Positions 39,378-43,708 of a stretch of 43,708 nt of DNA are shown piece after piece. Where the stretch lies: positions 1-43,708 of the forward strand of contig DATBDZ010000060.1 in assembly GCA_036276235.1 (NCBI GenBank). The letters run 5' to 3'. Made by a program: the position numbers and the translations under genes. Position 1 is the stretch's first letter, and every line of letters begins with the position of its first letter. Origin of the DNA: JANWHF01 sp036276235. Lineage in GTDB: Bacteria; Planctomycetota; Phycisphaerae; Tepidisphaerales; Tepidisphaeraceae. The notes beneath the pieces are model-generated. The model was given only the letters and a program-made list of their open reading frames with translations, was not told the origin of the DNA and did no database searches.

Positions 39378-42095
39378 CTAAGCGATCGACGGCTTTCCAT
39401 CCGACAGCTCGATGCCGCCACGATTTTCTGATTCGATTTTTCGCGGCTTCTTCGCCGGCTCGGGCGCTTCGGTCTTTTTCGGGTAGACCGGCCAATACCC
39501 GCTCTTTTCCGCGACTTCATCGATCAACCCGAGCACCGGGATCGACACCCGCCAGCGGTTGACCATATACATCGCCCACCACGTCAACGGAATCAGCACG
39601 GCGCTGCGGCTAAAGGGCCACATGTGCAGTAGCAGCAGGCCCGAAAGAATGCAGCTTGCGCAGAGCAGCGCCTTGCAGAAGTTGCTCATCTTGGCGCGAA
39701 CGCGCACGCGCGTCAGCTTGCCGACGCCGTGATGTTCCTCGGTGGCGGTGCTGATCTGCAGATTCACATAGCGGCTGCCGTAGATTTCCATGTCCCAGGA
39801 ATTCCACCCGCTATCCAGACGCATGCGCCAGCCGGCTTGGCGAACTTCGCGGGTGATTGCCTTGAGCAGAACGAAGCGATCCGATTCCTTGCTCCAGTAT
39901 CGCAGCGTGTTTTGGTCGTGCGGATCGAACGGCAATCGCTGCGGGCGATCGTAGCCACGCGCTTCGTTGCGCACGATCATGACTTTGTGCTTGAGCCGAA
40001 CCGAATAGCGCGCCCATCCGCGCGTGATCGGCTGGCGATAGTGCAGCCATGCGATCAACGGACGCGAAAGCCAGTGATGATGCTTCGAGCGCGGTGCCTG
40101 AATCGCCGCGACCATTGAAAGCAAAATCGGCGTGATGACCATCGCCGCGGCCACATAGAGCAGCGGCAAAAACGCCAGGCCCAGCACGGCGACGAATCCC
40201 GCCAGCAAATGCCATTCGATGCTCATCAGCATCATGACGATGAGCGAAGCCGGCCGGCGATAGATCGTCTGGAACAAGCCAGTGCCAAAGACGCCGTGAT
40301 AAATCACGTCGCCGCCGACGCGCATGCCCATGGCGTCGCCGCCGTAGATTTTGCCGCGCCAATGGCTGGCGCCGAGCGAATTAAAATGCTCGGGATGTTT
40401 ATATTTGAGCAGCGCCTCGGCTTCGCCGTACCCGCGCTGTTGCTTGAGGTACGCCTTGACGGTGTTGCGGCGATAATGCCACACCTGCGCGGCGGGCGAG
40501 AATCCGATTGAGTATCCCAGGTCCTGCAATCGCCAGATCACATCGACATCGTCGCCGGCCTTGCGGTACTGCGAATCAAACCCATTGATGAGCTTCAGCG
40601 CCCACTTGTAGAAGGCCATGTTGCAGCCGGGCACGTGCTCGGCGGTGCGGTCGTCGATCATTACGTGCGTCGGCCCGCCGGGCGAAAGACCCACGCAATC
40701 GGCGACCCAGCTTCCCTCGTCGGGAATCAGATTCGGCCCACCCATGCCGGTGTGGCCGCTGCGAACCAGCGCCAGCGCCAGGAAATAAAGCCAGTCTTCA
40801 TCGGCCTCGCAGTCGCTGTCGGTGTAGACGATGATCTCGCCGGTGGCGGCTTCCATCCCGACATTGCGGGCGTAGCTCAGGCCCATATTTTTCTGGCGAA
40901 TGTTCTTCACCCACGGAAACGCCGTCAGGATTTCCTGCGTGTTGTCGGTACTTCCATCATCAACAAAGACGACCTCGTAATCCGGATAGCGAATCCGCTC
41001 CATCGAGCGGAGGCACGATTCGACGGTGCTCGCGCCGTTGTATGAGCAAATAACAACGCTCACCTTCGGCAGCTTCAGCTCCGTCACCTGCGGCGCGTTG
41101 GCAAATAGTTTTCGAACGACGTCAAACGCCGGCTTGGGTGAGCGATCGCGCCGAGTCAGCCCGAATGACCAATCTTCAATCTGCCAACCGTGGACAAACC
41201 AGTCATCGGTGAAGCTGAAGACGAAGACGCCGACGCATCCTTCGTCGAAGCAGGACCGAACCTGGCGATCCAAAACCTGCGCCTGACCCTCTTCGGTATT
41301 CTCGCGAATCGTATCGACGCCATACTCGCCCAGCAGCAACGGCAATTCGCCGGCGATCATCTGCAGGCGGGCCAGATAATTCTTGAACGCGCTCTGATCG
41401 TGCAGATAGACGTTGAAGCAGACAAAGTCGATCGTCCGCGGACGCAGATATTCGGTCGTCGGGAAATTCGCAAAGGTAAAGAGGCAATCCGGCGCTTCGG
41501 CTTTGCCGACCGCGACCAGGTCATCGATGAACTGCTCGACCTTGTGCCGACCACAGAAGCGAACGATGTCCGGAGGAATCTCATTGACGACGCTGATCGC
41601 AAACAGGGCCGGATGATTGCCGCAGGCTTTGGCGCAATCGCGAACAGCCGCGCGGGCCATCTCGGTCACTTGCGGGTCGCCGCAGAAGGTGAGGTTTTTT
41701 GGCCAGCAGACATCGACAAAGATCTTCAGCCCATGATCCTGCGCCAGATCGAGCAGCCAGCGCGGCGGAACATGATAAATCCGCAGGCAGTTGGCCCCCA
41801 GCTCGCGCATCTGCTGGAAATCTTTTTCGACCTGATCGCGCGAAGGGAGCGGCAAACCCATTCGATCCGGCGCGAAGGGGCCGTAGGTCACCCCTTTGAT
41901 ATAGAATTTCTCGTTACGCAGGCGGAAGAATTTGCCGTCGCGGCGAACGCGATCGCTCACCACCTGCTCAACGCGCTGGCGGCCATGGCCGTGCGCAGAT
42001 TGACGCGATGATGGACGATCCACCCCCGACCGGAGCGGCAATGCCAAGTCGCCCGCCGCCGGCGGAACCTTCGATCCCACAAAATGCAGAGACAT
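39378..42095 (-). CDS. Membrane fusion of a clan-A glycoside hydrolase and a family-2 glycosyltransferase
   Basis: About 905 residues. Residues 60-300 are a TIM-barrel glycosidase of the GH2/GH5-like clan A type: acid/base Glu in SVVNEIPP (about 172) and nucleophile Glu in LLLGEYGVDT (about 257), both present. Residues 315-570 are a GT2 domain: VSVVICSYNGA, VVFVDDGSTDNTQ, the YTDSDCEAD metal motif and AGDDVDVIWRLQ. Membrane helices lie at about 590-640 and 785-830. One chain that both builds and trims or transfers a glycan suggests exopolysaccharide synthesis, in line with the ABC exporter downstream. The ATG at 42095 is chosen because AAGGAAG lies just upstream; the frame runs back to 42182. 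Confidence 0.85.
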   Translation of the reverse strand: MSLHFVGSKVPPAAGDLALPLRSGVDRPSSRQSAHGHGRQRVEQVVSDRVRRDGKFFRLRNEKFYIKGVTYGPFAPDRMGLPLPSRDQVEKDFQQMRELGANCLRIYHVPPRWLLDLAQDHGLKIFVDVCWPKNLTFCGDPQVTEMARAAVRDCAKACGNHPALFAISVVNEIPPDIVRFCGRHKVEQFIDDLVAVGKAEAPDCLFTFANFPTTEYLRPRTIDFVCFNVYLHDQSAFKNYLARLQMIAGELPLLLGEYGVDTIRENTEEGQAQVLDRQVRSCFDEGCVGVFVFSFTDDWFVHGWQIEDWSFGLTRRDRSPKPAFDVVRKLFANAPQVTELKLPKVSVVICSYNGASTVESCLRSMERIRYPDYEVVFVDDGSTDNTQEILTAFPWVKNIRQKNMGLSYARNVGMEAATGEIIVYTDSDCEADEDWLYFLALALVRSGHTGMGGPNLIPDEGSWVADCVGLSPGGPTHVMIDDRTAEHVPGCNMAFYKWALKLINGFDSQYRKAGDDVDVIWRLQDLGYSIGFSPAAQVWHYRRNTVKAYLKQQRGYGEAEALLKYKHPEHFNSLGASHWRGKIYGGDAMGMRVGGDVIYHGVFGTGLFQTIYRRPASLIVMMLMSIEWHLLAGFVAVLGLAFLPLLYVAAAMVITPILLSMVAAIQAPRSKHHHWLSRPLIAWLHYRQPITRGWARYSVRLKHKVMIVRNEARGYDRPQRLPFDPHDQNTLRYWSKESDRFVLLKAITREVRQAGWRMRLDSGWNSWDMEIYGSRYVNLQISTATEEHHGVGKLTRVRVRAKMSNFCKALLCASCILSGLLLLHMWPFSRSAVLIPLTWWAMYMVNRWRVSIPVLGLIDEVAEKSGYWPVYPKKTEAPEPAKKPRKIESENRGGIELSDGKPSIA

Positions 42096-42360
42096 ACCGA
42101 CTTCCTTGACCCGCCGGAACACGATTCGGTAACGCGCCCGGGTGGCGATCCTCATGCTGTCCAATTCCCTGCGTGGATTCAAACGGCCAGCGGGTTGGAG
42201 CGCATTATCCTAAGGACTAAGTGTTCACACAGCCACTAAAATCCGCCGCGCGACATTTGTCCTGCGAGGATAGACAACCGATTCACCCACAGGTTGGCAA
42301 AAGATTGACGGTCGCGCGACAGGAAGGGGGGGTGAATCCGTTTCGGCTCCGCCATATCGC

Positions 42361-43068
42361 TCAGCCCGCCAACTCCAGGAATCGCTTGGCAAAACGCGGC
42401 CCTTTGCCCTCATCCTCGTGCTTGAAGAAAACAAATGCCTCCTCCCACTTTTGCCGGCGGATCCGCTTAATCCAATTCTTCAAGTCGGCATCGGAATAAT
42501 TTGGCAATCGCAGGCGGATGTAGCCCCAGTCGGCGGTTGCCACGAATGGTGTTTCGACAGTTTCGTCAGATTCGGCGATGCACAGGGCAACGTTCCGCTT
42601 GCGCAGCAGATCGAAGATTTCATCATCAAACCACGAAGCATGCCGAAACTCGAAAGCGAACTGCTGTCGTGCGGGGATCAGCTTGAGAAAGTCGCGTAGC
42701 CGCGCGGCGTCCTTTTTGAAGTTGCCGGGCAATTGAAATAGCAGCGGCCCTAAATGCTTCTTGAGGAGCTTTGCTGTCTGAATCAACACTTTCACCGGCT
42801 CGCGCGCATTTTTCAGCCGGCGAAAGTGGGTGATGCTTTGAGGCGACTTCATGACAAACCTGAAATCTGCCGGCACGTCTTTGGCCCAGGCCTTCATCGC
42901 CGCCGGCTTGGGCATCCGGTAGAAGGTGTTGTTCATCTCCACCGTTGCAAACTGCTGTGAATAGAACCGCAACATTTGGTCGGCTGGGAACTTTTGGGGA
43001 TAGAACTTGCCTTTCCATTCTTTATAGGAAAAACCGCTTGTGCCGACGTGGAATTGGAGGCGTTTCAT
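42361..43068 (-). CDS. DUF72-domain protein
   Basis: A 235-residue cytosolic protein with the DUF72 TIM-barrel pattern: HVGTSGFSYKEWKGKFYP near the start, FATVEMNNTFYRMP, DFRFVMKSPQSITHFRRL, LLFQLPGNF, then the Trp/Tyr-rich C-terminal strand VFFKHEDEGKGPRFAKRF. The molecular function of DUF72 is not established. The ATG at 43068 (MKRLQFHVG) fits the domain; the frame extends to 43110. No strong Shine-Dalgarno site is seen. It is divergent from the phosphoesterase gene at 43253. Confidence 0.88.
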   Translation of the reverse strand: MKRLQFHVGTSGFSYKEWKGKFYPQKFPADQMLRFYSQQFATVEMNNTFYRMPKPAAMKAWAKDVPADFRFVMKSPQSITHFRRLKNAREPVKVLIQTAKLLKKHLGPLLFQLPGNFKKDAARLRDFLKLIPARQQFAFEFRHASWFDDEIFDLLRKRNVALCIAESDETVETPFVATADWGYIRLRLPNYSDADLKNWIKRIRRQKWEEAFVFFKHEDEGKGPRFAKRFLELAG

Positions 43069-43134
43069 GGTTTCGCGGATATTACCGGGCTGGTCCGTTT
43101 CTTTCCCCACCCTGATGCCAAAATGAAGCGTACA

Positions 43135-43163
43135 TTTACGCCGGGCGCGCGATTCGCTAAACT
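43135..43163 (+). promoter_or_regulatory. Possible promoter of the phosphoesterase gene
   Basis: TTTACG (43135-43140) and TAAACT (43158-43163) are separated by 17 bases, in the space between two divergent genes. The leader to the ATG at 43253 would be about 83 bases. Confidence 0.4.
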
Positions 43164-43252
43164 ACGTCCGTAGCAATGCCCGACGCGGGGCAGGGAGCAG
43201 ATGCGGCAAGCCACGGAAATTCACCCAAGCCAAGACTGACGAGTAGTAACCT

Positions 43253-43708
43253 ATGGCGACCAACGCCGATGAGATCATTGAAACTTTCGGGTGCGGCACC
43301 GAGGAAAACCAGATCGATTCGCTGCGCAATGGGCAGGTAATCAATCTCCCTTCCGATTCCGAAGTCTGGGTCACCGGCGATCTGCACGACCATCGCCGCA
43401 ATCTCGATAAGCTCCTCAATGTCGCCAAGCTGTCGAGCAATCCCAACCGCCATCTGATCCTTCATGAAGTCATTCACGGCGACTACTACGACGCCAACGG
43501 CGCCGAAGGAAGCTGGAACACGCTCTACCGCATCGCGCAGCTCAAGTGTGATTTCCCCAAGCAGGTCCATTTCATGTTCGCCAACCATGATCTTGCCCAG
43601 ATCCATGGCGAAGGGATCATGAAAGCGGGCCAAAGTGTATGCGAGGCGTTCAACGCCGGCGTCAAGCGTGACTTCGGCACCGCCTCCGGCATCGCCCAGG
43701 CGGCAATG
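43253..43708 (+). CDS. Calcineurin-like metallophosphoesterase, cut by the window end
   Basis: The frame opens with ATG (MATNADEIIETFGCG) and stays open for 152 codons to the last base, so the C-terminal part is missing. Metallophosphoesterase motifs are visible: VTGDLHDHRRNLDKLL (GDxH type, about 43-58), VIHGDYYDANG (about 74-84) and MFANHDLAQIHGEG (NHD type, about 107-120). The substrate cannot be assigned. No convincing Shine-Dalgarno site lies immediately before the ATG. It diverges from the DUF72 gene. Confidence 0.8.
   Translation, partial: MATNADEIIETFGCGTEENQIDSLRNGQVINLPSDSEVWVTGDLHDHRRNLDKLLNVAKLSSNPNRHLILHEVIHGDYYDANGAEGSWNTLYRIAQLKCDFPKQVHFMFANHDLAQIHGEGIMKAGQSVCEAFNAGVKRDFGTASGIAQAAM

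Noticed and set aside
41190..42011. 273-codon plus-strand frame antisense to the glycosidase domain
   Set aside because: It overlaps a glycosidase domain with both catalytic residues and shows no features of its own.

Overview
The window reads as a high-GC chromosomal segment from a member of the Planctomycetota, probably of the Phycisphaerae/Tepidisphaerales type. The taxonomic evidence is indirect. There is a PVC-type membrane-bound dehydrogenase carrying a CxxCH cytochrome domain, a surface protein with an N-terminal LEPR-XLL motif, secreted proteins with Thr-Arg-Pro-Ala-rich linkers, and intergenic DNA crowded with unrelated inverted repeats. I see no tRNA, rRNA, CRISPR array, integrase or intact insertion sequence.

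Layout. 0-2.6 kb: a terminator for an upstream gene, a PPK2-family polyphosphate kinase, a SUKH/SMI1 protein, a repeat-rich gap, and a predicted short minus-strand transcription unit with its own promoter and terminator. 2.6-14.8 kb: PVC-type cytochrome protein; beta-helix/PKD/SdrD-like surface protein; a large unrecognised anchored protein; a zinc-ribbon membrane protein; a stand-alone Nfu N-domain protein; a decayed M14 carboxypeptidase that has lost its catalytic core; and a sugar-phosphate cyclase resembling 2-deoxy-scyllo-inosose synthase.

14.9-27.1 kb is the most coherent block, about 12 kb on the plus strand. Two paralogous 121-residue His/Cys-rich exported proteins, each with a near-identical promoter, flank DUF58, a TgpA-like transglutaminase whose catalytic Cys is Asp, a MoxR ATPase and a UPF0718-like permease. 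After the second paralog come a TonB-dependent receptor, TonB, ExbB, ExbD and a coiled-coil protein. I read this as an outer-membrane import system, plausibly for a metal, joined to a MoxR/DUF58/transglutaminase module. The substrate is inferred only from the His/Cys-rich proteins and the permease family.

27.1-33.7 kb: a secreted protein with a Cys/His pair, a second transglutaminase-like protein lacking its Cys, and a three-part protein (metallophosphatase-like, alpha/alpha toroid, VWA). 33.7-37.0 kb: an EmrB/EmrA-type efflux pair separated by a repeat block. 37.4-42.1 kb: an ABC exporter and a glycosidase-glycosyltransferase fusion, a likely exopolysaccharide pair. 42.4 kb to the end: a DUF72 protein and a truncated calcineurin-like phosphoesterase.

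The intergenic DNA is unusual. At least eight hairpins at several loci share a TACT or AGTA tetraloop closed by a G-C pair but have different stems. Other inverted repeats occur at 8.64, 12.16, 26.10 and 37.22 kb.
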